64,000 nt of DNA from Brevibacterium sp. CBA3109 (GCF_040256645.1 NZ_CP158281.1:2666001-2730000), one strand, 5' to 3'. Counted from the first letter of the stretch, positions 35,928-44,862 are shown. Numbers and translations are program-made. The notes: generated by a model from the sequence alone, not told the origin.

Positions 35928-35968
35928 TGGTGCCTCAGAGCCTGTTGTGCCTCGGAGCCTGTTGTGCG
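35928..35968. repeat. Short direct repeat downstream of the MDMPI-like gene
   Basis: GTGCCTCRGAGCCTGTTGTG is present twice in direct succession, between the stop of the rightward gene and the stop of leftward rimI. This is another short gene-end duplication. Confidence 0.75.
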
Positions 35969-35996
35969 CAGTGCGATCGACGCAGCCCGGCCACCC

Positions 35997-36485
35997 CTAG
36001 GGGCGGAGCTGCATGAGGATCGCGTCGGCTCCCGGGTAATAGTCGGGGCGTCTGCCCCACTCGGCGAATCCGAATGTCCGATAGAGGCCCAGCGCCGATT
36101 CATTGTGCTCGTCGACTTCGAGATGGACGACGTGGGCCCCCTGCTGCCGGGCCCAGCCTATCCCGCTCGTCAGCAGGGACCGACCGATGCCATGGCCGCG
36201 GGCCGCGGCAGTCGTGGCGATCGTCATCACGTCGCCTTCGCTGCCACCGACAGACATGACGATCCATCCGGCCAGCTCCCCCGCCGAATCAGAAGAACGC
36301 TGACCCGCCGAGGCGGTTCTGGCCATGAGCATGACCGTTCCCGGCTGCGCCATGACCGCCCAGTAGTAGTGCACGGTCCACGCGGTGGCCCCGAAGACCC
36401 GGGAGTCGTTGTCCGCGATTTCCGCGAGATCCCACCAGTGCACGTCGCTGATGACCACGTCGTCTTGCTCCGTCGCATCGCTCAC
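35997..36485 (-). CDS. rimI: Ribosomal protein S18 alanine N-acetyltransferase
   Basis: 162-residue GNAT protein with acetyl-CoA motif A 'VMTIATTAAARGHGIGRSLL' near residue 90 and 'ALGLYRTFGFAEWGRRPDYY' near 131, the RimI layout. Position directly behind tsaB in the alr-tsaE-tsaB-rimI string supports the assignment. The start is a GTG that lies inside a 20-bp tandem duplication (unit AAGGCAACCAGAAGTGAGCG), so a second GTG candidate exists one unit upstream in sequence. Confidence 0.88.
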   Translation of the reverse strand: MSDATEQDDVVISDVHWWDLAEIADNDSRVFGATAWTVHYYWAVMAQPGTVMLMARTASAGQRSSDSAGELAGWIVMSVGGSEGDVMTIATTAAARGHGIGRSLLTSGIGWARQQGAHVVHLEVDEHNESALGLYRTFGFAEWGRRPDYYPGADAILMQLRP

Positions 36486-36520
36486 TTCTGGTTGCCTTCG
36501 CTCACTTCTGGCTGCCTTGA
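36480..36520. repeat. 20-bp tandem duplication at the rimI start codon
   Basis: CGCTCACTTCTGGYTGCCTT (plus strand) is repeated twice, about 36480-36519, followed by a partial third copy. On the coding strand each unit carries AAGTGAGCG, so the duplication copied the rimI GTG start. Confidence 0.85.
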
Positions 36521-36521
36521 C

Positions 36522-37250
36522 TCACTTCAAGTGACTCTTGCGCACCGGGGCCGACTTGGCATCGGGCTCGCGCAGATACTCCGGGACCGGTTCGCCCAGC
36601 TCCTCGCCTGCCGCGATCGAGCGAGCAGCGAAGAACGCGAGGAACTCTGCGCGCGGATCGACGAGCTCGGGATGCCCCGATGCTCCGATGACATCGTCGT
36701 AGAGGACGAAGCCGCGGCCGATCCGTTCGGTGATGTCGACACGATCGCAGCTCTGCCCGACTTCGGCCCCCGGCACCTCGAGTCGGTACCCGTGGTCGGC
36801 GAGCACGTCTGCGACCTCGGCAGGCTTGGCCACGAACGGCCCGGACTTCAGAGAAGCGTCCGAGGCCTCGTAGACGCTGAAATACACTTCCTTACGCCGA
36901 GCATCACCGGCGATGAGCACGGGCCCTCCCCCACCCTCGGACCTGCGGCAGAACTCCTCGGCCAGCGCGGCCTGGGACAGGACTCCCCTGACCGGGATGC
37001 CACGAGCCTGAGAGACCGCGATGCCGGCCGCGATCCCGACCCGCAGACCGGTGAAAGGCCCCGGACCGATTCCGGTGACGACAAGCTCGGGCTGCACCTC
37101 ATGCGCCAGCACCCGCACCAGGGCGGGTCCGATGAATTCGACGTGTCTGCGCTGGTCATCGGCCTGTTCGACGGCCAGAACAGCACCGGATGCGGTGTCG
37201 ACCAAGGCTACAGAGGCTGACTGTGAGGTGTCGATGCTGAGAATGATCAT
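36522..37250 (-). CDS. tsaB: tRNA threonylcarbamoyladenosine biosynthesis protein TsaB
   Basis: 242-residue ASKHA paralogue that pairs with TsaD. The N-terminus 'IILSIDTSQSASVALVD' and the helix 'TGIGPGPFTGLRVGIA' near residue 60 are diagnostic; the nucleotide site is degenerate as expected for TsaB. It overlaps tsaE by ATGA (37247-37250) and is followed by rimI. A C-terminal segment after about residue 190 is Glu/Ala-rich and variable. Confidence 0.95.
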   Translation of the reverse strand: MIILSIDTSQSASVALVDTASGAVLAVEQADDQRRHVEFIGPALVRVLAHEVQPELVVTGIGPGPFTGLRVGIAAGIAVSQARGIPVRGVLSQAALAEEFCRRSEGGGGPVLIAGDARRKEVYFSVYEASDASLKSGPFVAKPAEVADVLADHGYRLEVPGAEVGQSCDRVDITERIGRGFVLYDDVIGASGHPELVDPRAEFLAFFAARSIAAGEELGEPVPEYLREPDAKSAPVRKSHLK

Positions 37251-37891
37251 GTGTTGTCCCTTTCGTCCGCAGCCACGGCCGCGTCGACGTCACCTGCGGC
37301 GCCAGCGACGTTCGGCCCCACAACCGCCTCGGTGCGAATCGAATCGCTCAGGCGCGGCCATCGCTCGTCCCATGTGGCGCCGTGCCCGTGCAGTTCGACA
37401 ATCCGCCGTTCGTCCTCGATCGCGTCCTCGTCTTCGCCTAAGTCCTGGCCCTGGTTGTCGGCATCGGTCCCGGCAGAGGCATCCCTGTCGGACTCCTCGC
37501 CGAGGCTGAACATCGGGGTGATCGTCAGACCCAGATAGTCCGAGCTGAGCTGCTCAGCCACACCCTCACCCCATTCGACGACGGTGATCGATTCCTCGAG
37601 CTCCGAGTCGAGGTCGAGGTCCCCGAGCTCCTCGGCATCGGAGAGCCGGTAGGCGTCGACATGGACCAGTGCAGGACCGTGACTGCGCGAAGGATGCTCA
37701 CGTGCAATGACGAACGTCGGGGAGGTGATGCGCCCTGCCACCCCCAACGCGCGCCCCAGGGACTGGGTGAAGGTCGTCTTCCCGGCACCGAGGTTGCCGC
37801 TGAGGATGAGGAGATCACCGGCGCGCAAGTGCTTGGCAAGCACCTTCGCGAAGGTTCTCATCTGGGCCAATGACGACAGTTCGAACTTCAT
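37247..37891 (-). CDS. tsaE: tRNA threonylcarbamoyladenosine biosynthesis ATPase TsaE, with C-terminal extension
   Basis: The P-loop 'LSGNLGAGKTTFTQSLGRAL' near residue 31, 'RITSPTFVIAREH' and 'LVHVDAYRLSDAEELGDL' identify TsaE, the ATPase that resets the TsaBD complex. At 214 residues it exceeds the usual 150-160. The extra C-terminal tail (from about 145) is strongly acidic around 155-175 and then carries a separate 'GATWDERWPRLSDSIRT' stretch. The start overlaps the alr stop by one base (TGATG), and it overlaps tsaB by four. Confidence 0.93.
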   Translation of the reverse strand: MKFELSSLAQMRTFAKVLAKHLRAGDLLILSGNLGAGKTTFTQSLGRALGVAGRITSPTFVIAREHPSRSHGPALVHVDAYRLSDAEELGDLDLDSELEESITVVEWGEGVAEQLSSDYLGLTITPMFSLGEESDRDASAGTDADNQGQDLGEDEDAIEDERRIVELHGHGATWDERWPRLSDSIRTEAVVGPNVAGAAGDVDAAVAADERDNT

Positions 37892-39108
37892 CACGACACC
37901 GCGCCCGCACCGTGCTGGGGTCCGCCGTCGCCGCCGACCGTCCCGCCGGCTTCCACGCGCTCGACGCGCTCGCTGATGCGGGTGACGATCTCGTAGTTGA
38001 TGGTGTCTGCCCAGTCGCCCCATTCAGCTGCGCTGGGTCCGTCGGGTCCGAGGAGGACGACTTCGTCACCGATGGCGACTTCGCCCGCACCGACCTCGAC
38101 GATCATCTGGTCCATCGCGATCCGACCGACCACGGGATACCGTGTGCCGCGGATGCTGACCTCGGCCCGATTCGAGGCCGTCCGGGGAATCCCGTCGCCG
38201 TAGCCGCCCGGGACCAGGGCGAAACGCGTGTTCGCCGCCGCCGTGAACGTCAGCCCATAGGAAGCGCCATGACCTGCCGGAATGTCCTTGAGATTGACCA
38301 CCTGAGAGACCAGCCTCAGCACCGGCGTCAGCCCCAGATCGGTGGAGTCCTGGTCCTCGAGCGGGGAGAGCCCGTAGAGCGACAGGCCGACCCTCGCGCA
38401 GGTGCCGGGGAACGGTGAGAGAGTGAGTGCGGCCGGTGAGTTCGCGATATGGACGTCGAGTCGATCCGATTCGCCGAGGCGGCCCTCCGCGTCATCGAGA
38501 ACCGCGTTCAGTTCCCGATGGGCCGAGTCGAAGATGTGCGTCTGCTGCGCGGTCTCGCCCCGTTCCGGTTCGTCCGCGACCGCATAGTGGCTCATGATTC
38601 CCACGATCTCGATGCACGGATCGGGTTCGTCGCCCAGGGTCCGCAGCTGGTCCAACGCCAATGCCCAATCGGCCGGAGCGAGTCCGTTGCGGCCCAGCCC
38701 AGTGTCGGCCTTGAGGTGGAGGCGGGCCGTGGTGTGCGTGCGTTCGGCGGCCTGCCGGAGCCTGTCGATGCTGGCAACGGTGGATACGCCGAGTTCGATG
38801 TGGGCGGCGAGGGCCGCGTCGAGGTCGGTGGTGGGCCCGTACAGCCACGCAATGATCGTGACACCGCTGCCCAAGATCTCACGCAGGTGCAGGGCCTCAC
38901 CGATCGTGGCCACGCAGAAGTCGCGCCAGCCTGCGGCGAAGAGACCGCGGGCGACGATGTCGACGCCGTGCCCATAGGCATTGGCCTTGAGGACGCACTT
39001 GAGGCGGGCCGGTGCGAGCCGCTCGGCCAGCGCCGCGGCATTGGCCTGCAGCGCGGCCACGTCGATCTCGGCCTTCACCAGTGCCCCTGAGGAATCGGTT
39101 GATGTCAC
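37891..39108 (-). CDS. alr: Alanine racemase
   Basis: Makes D-alanine for peptidoglycan. The PLP lysine is in 'CVLKANAYGHGVDIVA'; 'HLKADTGLGRNG' follows, the catalytic Tyr is in 'HGASYGLTF', and 'VVGRIAMDQMIVEVG' lies near the C-terminus. The GTG at 39108 (405 residues) is preferred because it puts the PLP lysine near residue 41, as in other Alr, and lies 6 bases after TATTCT. An upstream in-frame ATG at 39186 would add 26 residues with no homology signal and no clear ribosome binding site. Adjacent to tsaE and nnr as in other actinobacteria. Confidence 0.95.
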   Translation of the reverse strand: MTSTDSSGALVKAEIDVAALQANAAALAERLAPARLKCVLKANAYGHGVDIVARGLFAAGWRDFCVATIGEALHLREILGSGVTIIAWLYGPTTDLDAALAAHIELGVSTVASIDRLRQAAERTHTTARLHLKADTGLGRNGLAPADWALALDQLRTLGDEPDPCIEIVGIMSHYAVADEPERGETAQQTHIFDSAHRELNAVLDDAEGRLGESDRLDVHIANSPAALTLSPFPGTCARVGLSLYGLSPLEDQDSTDLGLTPVLRLVSQVVNLKDIPAGHGASYGLTFTAAANTRFALVPGGYGDGIPRTASNRAEVSIRGTRYPVVGRIAMDQMIVEVGAGEVAIGDEVVLLGPDGPSAAEWGDWADTINYEIVTRISERVERVEAGGTVGGDGGPQHGAGAVS

Positions 39109-39114
39109 TGGATA

Positions 39115-39120
39115 AGAATA
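39115..39120 (-). promoter_or_regulatory. -10 element (TATTCT) before the alr GTG
   Basis: TATTCT on the minus strand is followed after 6 bases by the GTG at 39108. No convincing -35 is seen at 16-18 bp. Consistent with an internal leaderless promoter for alr-tsaE-tsaB-rimI. Confidence 0.4.
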
Positions 39121-39198
39121 CCGTGCGCCCTCGCTGCCGGCTTGAACAGGGATCGTGTCAGAGCGAACAGAGCCCGTTTCACTCATACGGGGACCGGG

Positions 39199-40794
39199 TC
39201 ACTCGATGAGGTATCCGCCGTGGATGAGTTCACCGGTCACCTCGGCGACGGCATCGACCAGGGCCCCGGCGTTGACGGCCCGACGTCCGGCGGCATTGTG
39301 CACGAGCACGCCGAGGCCGACGGTGTGGGCCAGTTCCCGTTCGAGCAGCGGATGCTCTGCCGAGGAATGCTGGTTCTTGGCGTGGGCGATCGCGACCATG
39401 GCGCCGATGATCCCAGCGAGCACATCCCCAGATCCGGCCGTGGCCAGGCTGGCCGGTCCGGTCTCGGGGAGCACGCAGAACCCGTCGGGGGCGGCGATGA
39501 CGGTCTGGTGCCCCTTGAGCAGGACGATGCAGCCGCTCAGGCGTGCTGCCTTCTGTGCCCAGCCGATGGGCTCGGAGTTGATTCTGCTTGCGGTGATGAT
39601 CTCGCCGAGGATTCGGCTGAGCAGTCGTGCCAGCTCACCGGCGTGCGGTGTCAGGACAACGGGACGTTCGGCCAGCCACGTGCCCTTGACGGATTCGGCG
39701 CGACCGACCATGTCGAGGCCACCGGCGTCGAGGACCACGGGAACGTTCGTCTCGGACAGGGAGTCCACAGCGTCATGGACGTGTTCGGTTTCGGGGTCGC
39801 CGGGGCCCATGACGACGGCGTCCATGCGACCGGGGGCGGTGACCACCTCAGCGTGGAGGCCGATGACGAACTCGGCGACCAGTTGGGATCCCAGGTATCG
39901 GACCATGCCGACTCCGCAGTTGACCGCCGAGGTGGATGTGAGGACCCCTGCCCCGGGGTATTCCTCGGATCCAGCGAGGATCCCGACGATTCCGCGGGAG
40001 TATTTGTATTCTTCGGGCCCCGGGCGGGGGAAGTCGGCGTTGAGATCGCCGGTGTAGACCACCTCGGCGGTGGCCAGCTTCGCATCGAGCTCGAGCCCGA
40101 TTTCGATGACGGTGACCGTTCCGGTGAAGGCCCTGACACGAGGATCGGTCAAATCGGTCTTGAGCCCGCCGAAGGTCACTGTGTGATCGGCGTGGATCCG
40201 GTCCGTCGAACCCTTTTCGTCCGGGGACAGGTCGGAGGGGACGTCGACGGCGATGACGGTCGCGGCGGCACGTTTCGAGCCGTGCGTGCCCGTGGCGCTG
40301 TTCCTGCCCCGTGTGCCGTTGACGCTGCTCGAGCGTTGCCAGTCGTTGATGAGGGAGGCGATGTGGGTCGGAAGCCCGCGTCTGGCGCCGGTGCCGAGGA
40401 TGCTGTCGAAGACGAGGTCGGAGCGAGTGAGCTCACGCAGAACTTCGGCGCTGATGTCCGCATCTGTCTCGGGGAAGCCGATGACACCGGCCCCGGCTCG
40501 ACGTGCGGCGTCCAGGCCCCCATCATGGGTGGCCGCGAAGAGTGTGACGACGGTGATATGGGCACCTCGCCGGGCCAGCGCGGCAGCGGCGAAGAGGCCG
40601 TCTCCGGCATTGTTGCCGGGCCCAGCGAGCACCGTGACGCGCGATCCTGACACCTGTCCACGTGATTCCTGCAGCACCTCGGCGGAGAACCGCGCCAGTG
40701 CTCGGGACGCTCGTGACATGAGGTCGACGCCCGCATCGAGCAGCGGACGTTCGGCCTCGCGGATGACTGCGCTGGGGTAAGCGAAGACTGACAT
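39199..40794 (-). CDS. nnr: Bifunctional NAD(P)H-hydrate epimerase / ADP-dependent dehydratase
   Basis: Repairs hydrated NADH and NADPH. 531 residues from the ATG at 40794, which has AGGAGG 7-12 bases upstream. The N-terminal YjeF epimerase half has 'VLAGPGNNAGDGLFAAAAL' near residue 50. The C-terminal kinase-like dehydratase half has 'AVVMGPGDPETEHVHDA', 'VLDAGGLDMV', 'LTPHAGELARLLSR' and the catalytic 'TAGSGDVLAGIIGAM'. It follows the M20 gene by 10 bp in one transcript. Confidence 0.95.
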   Translation of the reverse strand: MSVFAYPSAVIREAERPLLDAGVDLMSRASRALARFSAEVLQESRGQVSGSRVTVLAGPGNNAGDGLFAAAALARRGAHITVVTLFAATHDGGLDAARRAGAGVIGFPETDADISAEVLRELTRSDLVFDSILGTGARRGLPTHIASLINDWQRSSSVNGTRGRNSATGTHGSKRAAATVIAVDVPSDLSPDEKGSTDRIHADHTVTFGGLKTDLTDPRVRAFTGTVTVIEIGLELDAKLATAEVVYTGDLNADFPRPGPEEYKYSRGIVGILAGSEEYPGAGVLTSTSAVNCGVGMVRYLGSQLVAEFVIGLHAEVVTAPGRMDAVVMGPGDPETEHVHDAVDSLSETNVPVVLDAGGLDMVGRAESVKGTWLAERPVVLTPHAGELARLLSRILGEIITASRINSEPIGWAQKAARLSGCIVLLKGHQTVIAAPDGFCVLPETGPASLATAGSGDVLAGIIGAMVAIAHAKNQHSSAEHPLLERELAHTVGLGVLVHNAAGRRAVNAGALVDAVAEVTGELIHGGYLIE

Positions 40795-40804
40795 CAGCGC
40801 CTCC

Positions 40805-42109
40805 TCATTCCTGGGCCAATCGGGCGAGCTTCCGACCGGCCAGATGGGCCAGGAACAGTGCCTGATCGGCCAGTCCCTCGTCGCTGTGGCGAGCTCGCGG
40901 CGAATGGTTGGCTTCTCGTTCTTCGAGCGGCAGGTTCGGCAGTGCCGCACCGAAGTGTCCGTAGGCGCCGGGAACCTGTTCGAGGACGCGGGAGAAGTCC
41001 TCGGAACCGGGAATCGGATTCGGTCGGACGACGGCACGATCAGCGCCGAAGAGGTCGGCGAAGGTGTCGAGGAAGAAGTCCGCCTCGGCGTCGTCGTTGA
41101 TCGTCGGCGGCAGCACACGCTCGTAGGCGATCTCGGCCTCGAGGCCGTGGGCGGACACCAGTTCGGCCACGAGCTGAGGCAGCTCCGCTTCGGCTCGGGC
41201 CGTGACGTCGTCGGAGAAGGTGCGGATGCTGACGACGAGCTCCGCGAAATCGGGGATGACGTTCGGTGCGGTGCCGCCGTTGAACTGACCGACCGTGATG
41301 ACGAGGGGGTCGAAGATGTCGAAGCGCCTGGTCACGTATTCCTGAAGCTGGCCGACGAGCATGGCGCCGACCTGGATCGGGTCTCTGCCGGTCGCCGGGC
41401 GGGAGGCGTGGGTGCCCTTGCCGCGGACCGTGATGGACATCTTCGAGAAGGCGGCCATGTACGAGCCGCGACGGCAGTAGGCGTAGCCGAGGTCCTGGTC
41501 TGCGGAGACGTGGATGCCGAAGGCAGCCTTCACACGGGGGCCGGCCGCGTCGAGGACGCCTTCGTCGATCATCTTTCCGGCCCCGTCATAGCCTTCCTCA
41601 CCGGGCTGGAACATGAACACCACGTCACCGGGGAGGGAGTCCCTGTCGCGGTGGAGCAGTTTGAGGGCTCCCACCAGGCCGGTCGTATGCAGGTCGTGGC
41701 CGCAGGCGTGCATGCGGCCGGTCGTGGCTGCGAAGTCGAAGCCGGTCGCCTCCTGGATGGGCAGTCCGTCCATGTCACCGCGCAGCAGCACTGCGGGCAC
41801 GACGCCGGTCGAGTCGTTCTTCCGTGCCCCACCGCGCAGCACGACGACGAGCGAGGAGAGTCCGTTGCCCTTCGTCACCTCGATGTCGAGGCCTTCGATG
41901 GCATCGAGGACGAGTTTCTGTGTGACGGGCAGGTCGAGACCGACCTCGACGTGCTCATGCAATGCGCGACGCAGAGTGACCAGTCCGTCCGCGATGTCCG
42001 CGGCATCCTCGGCGGTGGGGAGGTGAATGTCGAGGGCAGTCGCCGTCTGCGCCGAGACAGTGTCGGTGGAGGCGGCATCGGCAGGGGCGGTGTCAGAAGG
42101 AGTGCTCAT
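40805..42109 (-). CDS. M20-family amidohydrolase/peptidase
   Basis: 434-residue zinc hydrolase of the aminoacylase/amidohydrolase group. Metal ligands are visible in 'MHACGHDLHTTGLVG' near residue 126 and 'FQPGEEGYDGAGKMI' near 161, with the dimerisation lid domain 'ISVTVRGKGTHASRP' near 228 and 'PGSEDFSRVLEQVPG' near the C-terminus. It probably removes acyl or aminoacyl groups from small amides; substrate unknown. First gene of the leftward nnr-alr-tsa unit; upstream begins the accessory pocket. Confidence 0.9.
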   Translation of the reverse strand: MSTPSDTAPADAASTDTVSAQTATALDIHLPTAEDAADIADGLVTLRRALHEHVEVGLDLPVTQKLVLDAIEGLDIEVTKGNGLSSLVVVLRGGARKNDSTGVVPAVLLRGDMDGLPIQEATGFDFAATTGRMHACGHDLHTTGLVGALKLLHRDRDSLPGDVVFMFQPGEEGYDGAGKMIDEGVLDAAGPRVKAAFGIHVSADQDLGYAYCRRGSYMAAFSKMSITVRGKGTHASRPATGRDPIQVGAMLVGQLQEYVTRRFDIFDPLVITVGQFNGGTAPNVIPDFAELVVSIRTFSDDVTARAEAELPQLVAELVSAHGLEAEIAYERVLPPTINDDAEADFFLDTFADLFGADRAVVRPNPIPGSEDFSRVLEQVPGAYGHFGAALPNLPLEEREANHSPRARHSDEGLADQALFLAHLAGRKLARLAQE

Positions 42110-42646
42110 GGTCTGAGTCTATTGCCGACCGCGCCGAGGTGTGAGGTGGGTCCATTCTCGTGAGCCGCACCGGTGGATCGTGGGGTTTTCTGGTTGTTCG
42201 ATCGTGGCCGCATCACCGTCAGGTGCTCGCATCATCGTCAATGAGCGTGTTGACGAATGCAGGGAGAGAGGTTCCTGCCGTCAACGTCGTCGAGGTTATC
42301 TCGACTTACTCCCATCGCGACGAAATCGACTCGTTGCGGGTTTGCGCATTGGTCGCTGGCCAATACGCGAGAGCAATGATCAGTTTCGCCAAGGCAGGAT
42401 TCAAATGTGTCTCATAACTAATAGTGGGTACACCGATTCGCTCATCAGGTTGCAATACATAGTTATAAGAATCCGGCGCCTCGCCGACAGGGCCGGGAGA
42501 TCAGGAAGATGCGTTGTGAGCTTCAGCGATAAATGGCGGTGTTCTTTCAGCGCTCTGTGACGGTCGTCCACTTCTCTATACGCAAGCCGAAACTTCCAAT
42601 GAGTACCCGCTATGGTCGATGGTTCTCAATGCGGAAAAATGGGCCC
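42110..42646. other. 537-bp gap, no gene recognised
   Basis: Visibly richer in A/T than its surroundings, with small unsupported frames on both strands. No terminal repeats, tRNA or attachment-site duplication were found, although its position at the edge of an accessory pocket makes it a candidate junction. Confidence 0.5.
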
Positions 42647-43351
42647 ATGAACGAATTCGAACCATCTGCACCGGTTAACTGTTATGAAGCGAGTGACGCT
42701 TGGCGCACGGTCGATAGGTACTTCACGTCAACTCTTGTCGGGGAAGACAGTGCCCTAGTCGTGGCGCGTGATTCGGGCGACAAGACCACAATGCCGAATG
42801 CCGAAGTCGCAGCTAATCAGGGTGCGTTCCTAGAATTGCTGGCCCAGATCGCTGGTGCTCGACGTGTACTTGAGTTTGGCACGCTAGCGGGATACTCAAC
42901 GATCTGGCTCGCACGAGCAGTCGGCGAGCAGGGACATGTGATCACGCTCGAACTTGAACCACAGAACGCTGCGGTCGCTGAGGCAAATTTTCATGTCGCT
43001 GGAGTTTCACATCGAATCGAGACGATCGTCGGACCAGCAACGGAATCGGCAGAGCGACTGATCCACGATGGTGCCGAACCGTTCGACTTCGTATTCATCG
43101 ATGCCGACAAGCCGAACAACCCTGCCTACCTCGCGGCTGCACTAAAGCTCACACGTTCCGGTGCAGTCATCGTCATCGACAACGTCGTTCGTAACGGAGC
43201 TGTCGCTGACGCTGCCAGCGCTGACCCTAGAGTTCAAGGGGTACGTGCTGTCGCGAAAGATATTGCAGCCCATCCCGACCTGGACGGCACGGCAATCCAG
43301 ACAGTAGGCGAAAAGGGATGGGACGGACTCATCATCGCCCGGCGACGCTAA
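42647..43351 (+). CDS. Class I O-methyltransferase (COMT/CCoAMT-like)
   Basis: 234 residues from the ATG at 42647; the frame extends 38 codons further without homology. SAM motif I is 'VLEFGTLAGYSTIWLARAV' near residue 69, followed by 'ITLELEPQNAAVAEANF', the metal-binding 'FDFVFIDADKPNN' near 145 and 'SGAVIVIDNVVRNG' near 171. This is the bacterial catechol-type O-methyltransferase fold (methyl_transf_3). Substrate unknown. It stands alone at the left edge of a lower-GC accessory pocket. Confidence 0.9.
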   Translation: MNEFEPSAPVNCYEASDAWRTVDRYFTSTLVGEDSALVVARDSGDKTTMPNAEVAANQGAFLELLAQIAGARRVLEFGTLAGYSTIWLARAVGEQGHVITLELEPQNAAVAEANFHVAGVSHRIETIVGPATESAERLIHDGAEPFDFVFIDADKPNNPAYLAAALKLTRSGAVIVIDNVVRNGAVADAASADPRVQGVRAVAKDIAAHPDLDGTAIQTVGEKGWDGLIIARRR

Positions 43352-43534
43352 ACCAGCCGTAGCCCAATCGCAGAAATGCTCAACATGGTCTACCCAAATG
43401 GATACTCCGCGAATGTGCGCTCCATCCTGTCTAATGAGTTGCGATTTGTGAGTTTTAACGAGGCGGTGCCTTTCCATTGCACAGTGGTGGTCCAGATGCT
43501 TTATAGGCTCGGTTTGCCCTGATAGGTTGCGAGC

Positions 43535-44203
43535 ATGGGCAATCGGCAGCATCAGCGTTGGCAACGAGGCGACAGGATCTTCTGGACTTATCGCGACCCA
43601 GACTTCCCTGACCTCGTGGATCAACGGCCGGTAACTGTGATCGCTGATGATGATCAGCACCTTGCAGTGTGGATGGCCGCGGGGACTCGAATGCTCTATC
43701 AGGTCAGTGCTGATGGGCAGGACCTGCGCTCTCTCAGCGGGGCAGATCGTTTCACCGCCCCGCGGGCCCAAGCAGTCAGAAGCTGGGTGGGTTCCGGGAT
43801 ACTTGCTGTCTTTCAACCAAACACCATGTATTCCGTCTGGTTCTTCGAGACCCAACCGGGGGTCCGTAACTCCTATTACGTAAACATCGAAGAAGAATTC
43901 GCACGGTCAGATTCCGGCATTGAGACTTCAGACCTCGTGCTCGACGTTCTCGTTGGCCCTGATCGGACCTGCACTTTCAAAGACGAAGATGAACTTGACC
44001 TCGCCCACCGCGCCGGGGTGTTCTCGACAGCCAAGGTGGAGCAGATCAGACAAGTGGCACAGCAAGCCGTGGAAGATGTTGAGCACTGGCAATTCCCGTT
44101 CAACGCCGGATACGAGGACTTTCAACCGGACCCGGAATGGACGGTGCCTGCTTTGCCTGTCGATGCCGACTGGGAGTTTGAAGATGTCGCAGGAAGAGAG
44201 TAA
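43535..44203 (+). CDS. DUF402-domain protein
   Basis: 222 residues resembling DUF402 proteins: 'RRPVTVIADDDQHLAVWMAAGTRML'-like N-terminal beta strands, 'MYSVWFFET' and 'SYYVNIEEEFARSDSGIETSDLVLDVLVGPDRTCTFKDEDEL'. The family includes nucleoside diphosphate phosphatases and RNA-associated proteins; the acidic 'D-x-x-L-D-V-L-V' metal site is present. It overlaps the next gene by 20 bp. Function here is unassigned. Confidence 0.75.
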   Translation: MGNRQHQRWQRGDRIFWTYRDPDFPDLVDQRPVTVIADDDQHLAVWMAAGTRMLYQVSADGQDLRSLSGADRFTAPRAQAVRSWVGSGILAVFQPNTMYSVWFFETQPGVRNSYYVNIEEEFARSDSGIETSDLVLDVLVGPDRTCTFKDEDELDLAHRAGVFSTAKVEQIRQVAQQAVEDVEHWQFPFNAGYEDFQPDPEWTVPALPVDADWEFEDVAGRE

Positions 44204-44789
44204 GTGGGAGACCGTCGATCGGCTCTTGGTTCACGAAGGCCGTGTGGTGCTTTTCGACCACACGGTTACTCTCCCTAACGGCTCGCAAACTCACTACGAA
44301 GTCGACGAGAGCATTCCATTTGCAGCCGCGACACTCCTCGTCAGCGGCGATCACGTATTGGTCATTCGACAATACCGCTACCCGATTGATCGCTGGATCT
44401 TCGATCTGCCCGCGGGTGGGGCCGAAGATGGCGAAGAGCCGATGGACACAGCTCGCCGCGAACTTGAGGAAGAAGCGGCGATCGTGCCGATGAGCTTGGT
44501 ACCCCTGGTGTTCGTGCTTGGGTTAGACGGTGTGGACGTCGGCGCGCTGTATCTGGGAAGGCGCGCGGAAGACACGTGGCTAGAGCTCATGGAAGTTGCT
44601 CCGGATAGTCAGGGCCAAGGCGTCGGTGCCGCCATCCTCAGTTGGGTGGTTGAACAGTCTGCAAAGGCTGGCCGTGGAACGATGCTTCAGGTTCACAAAG
44701 TGAATGCCAGAGCAAAGCGATTGTATGAACGTGAAGGCTTCGCTGAGGTCGGGGAAACGGAAACTCACCACCTGCTTCGTCACCCATAG
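44184..44789 (+). CDS. Nudix-GNAT chimeric protein, both domains partial
   Basis: 201 residues from the ATG at 44184 inside the 3' end of the DUF402 gene. Residues about 1-105 are the first half of an ADP-ribose-pyrophosphatase-like Nudix domain, including a complete Nudix box (G-x5-E-x7-R-E-L-x-E-E, final Gly replaced by Ala). The rest of that fold is missing. From about residue 115 it switches to the second half of a GNAT domain: 'LELMEVAPDSQGQGVGAAIL' (acetyl-CoA loop) and 'NARAKRLYEREGFAEVGET'. This looks like two genes joined by an internal deletion in the same frame. It may be an intact fusion of unknown role or a relic. Confidence 0.7.
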   Translation: MSQEESKWETVDRLLVHEGRVVLFDHTVTLPNGSQTHYEVDESIPFAAATLLVSGDHVLVIRQYRYPIDRWIFDLPAGGAEDGEEPMDTARRELEEEAAIVPMSLVPLVFVLGLDGVDVGALYLGRRAEDTWLELMEVAPDSQGQGVGAAILSWVVEQSAKAGRGTMLQVHKVNARAKRLYEREGFAEVGETETHHLLRHP

Positions 44790-44862
44790 TTCCGGGGCTC
44801 GCGCTGCTTCAAGCGAAGCAGGAGACCCATCCGGCTCACCGCGCTGGCAAAGCAAGAGGCCG

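Noticed and set aside
35964-37220. 418-residue plus-strand frame
   Set aside because: Antisense to rimI and tsaB, both of which have clear motifs.
39142-40650. 502-residue plus-strand frame
   Set aside because: Antisense to nnr, whose catalytic motifs are intact; the frame is a product of high GC.
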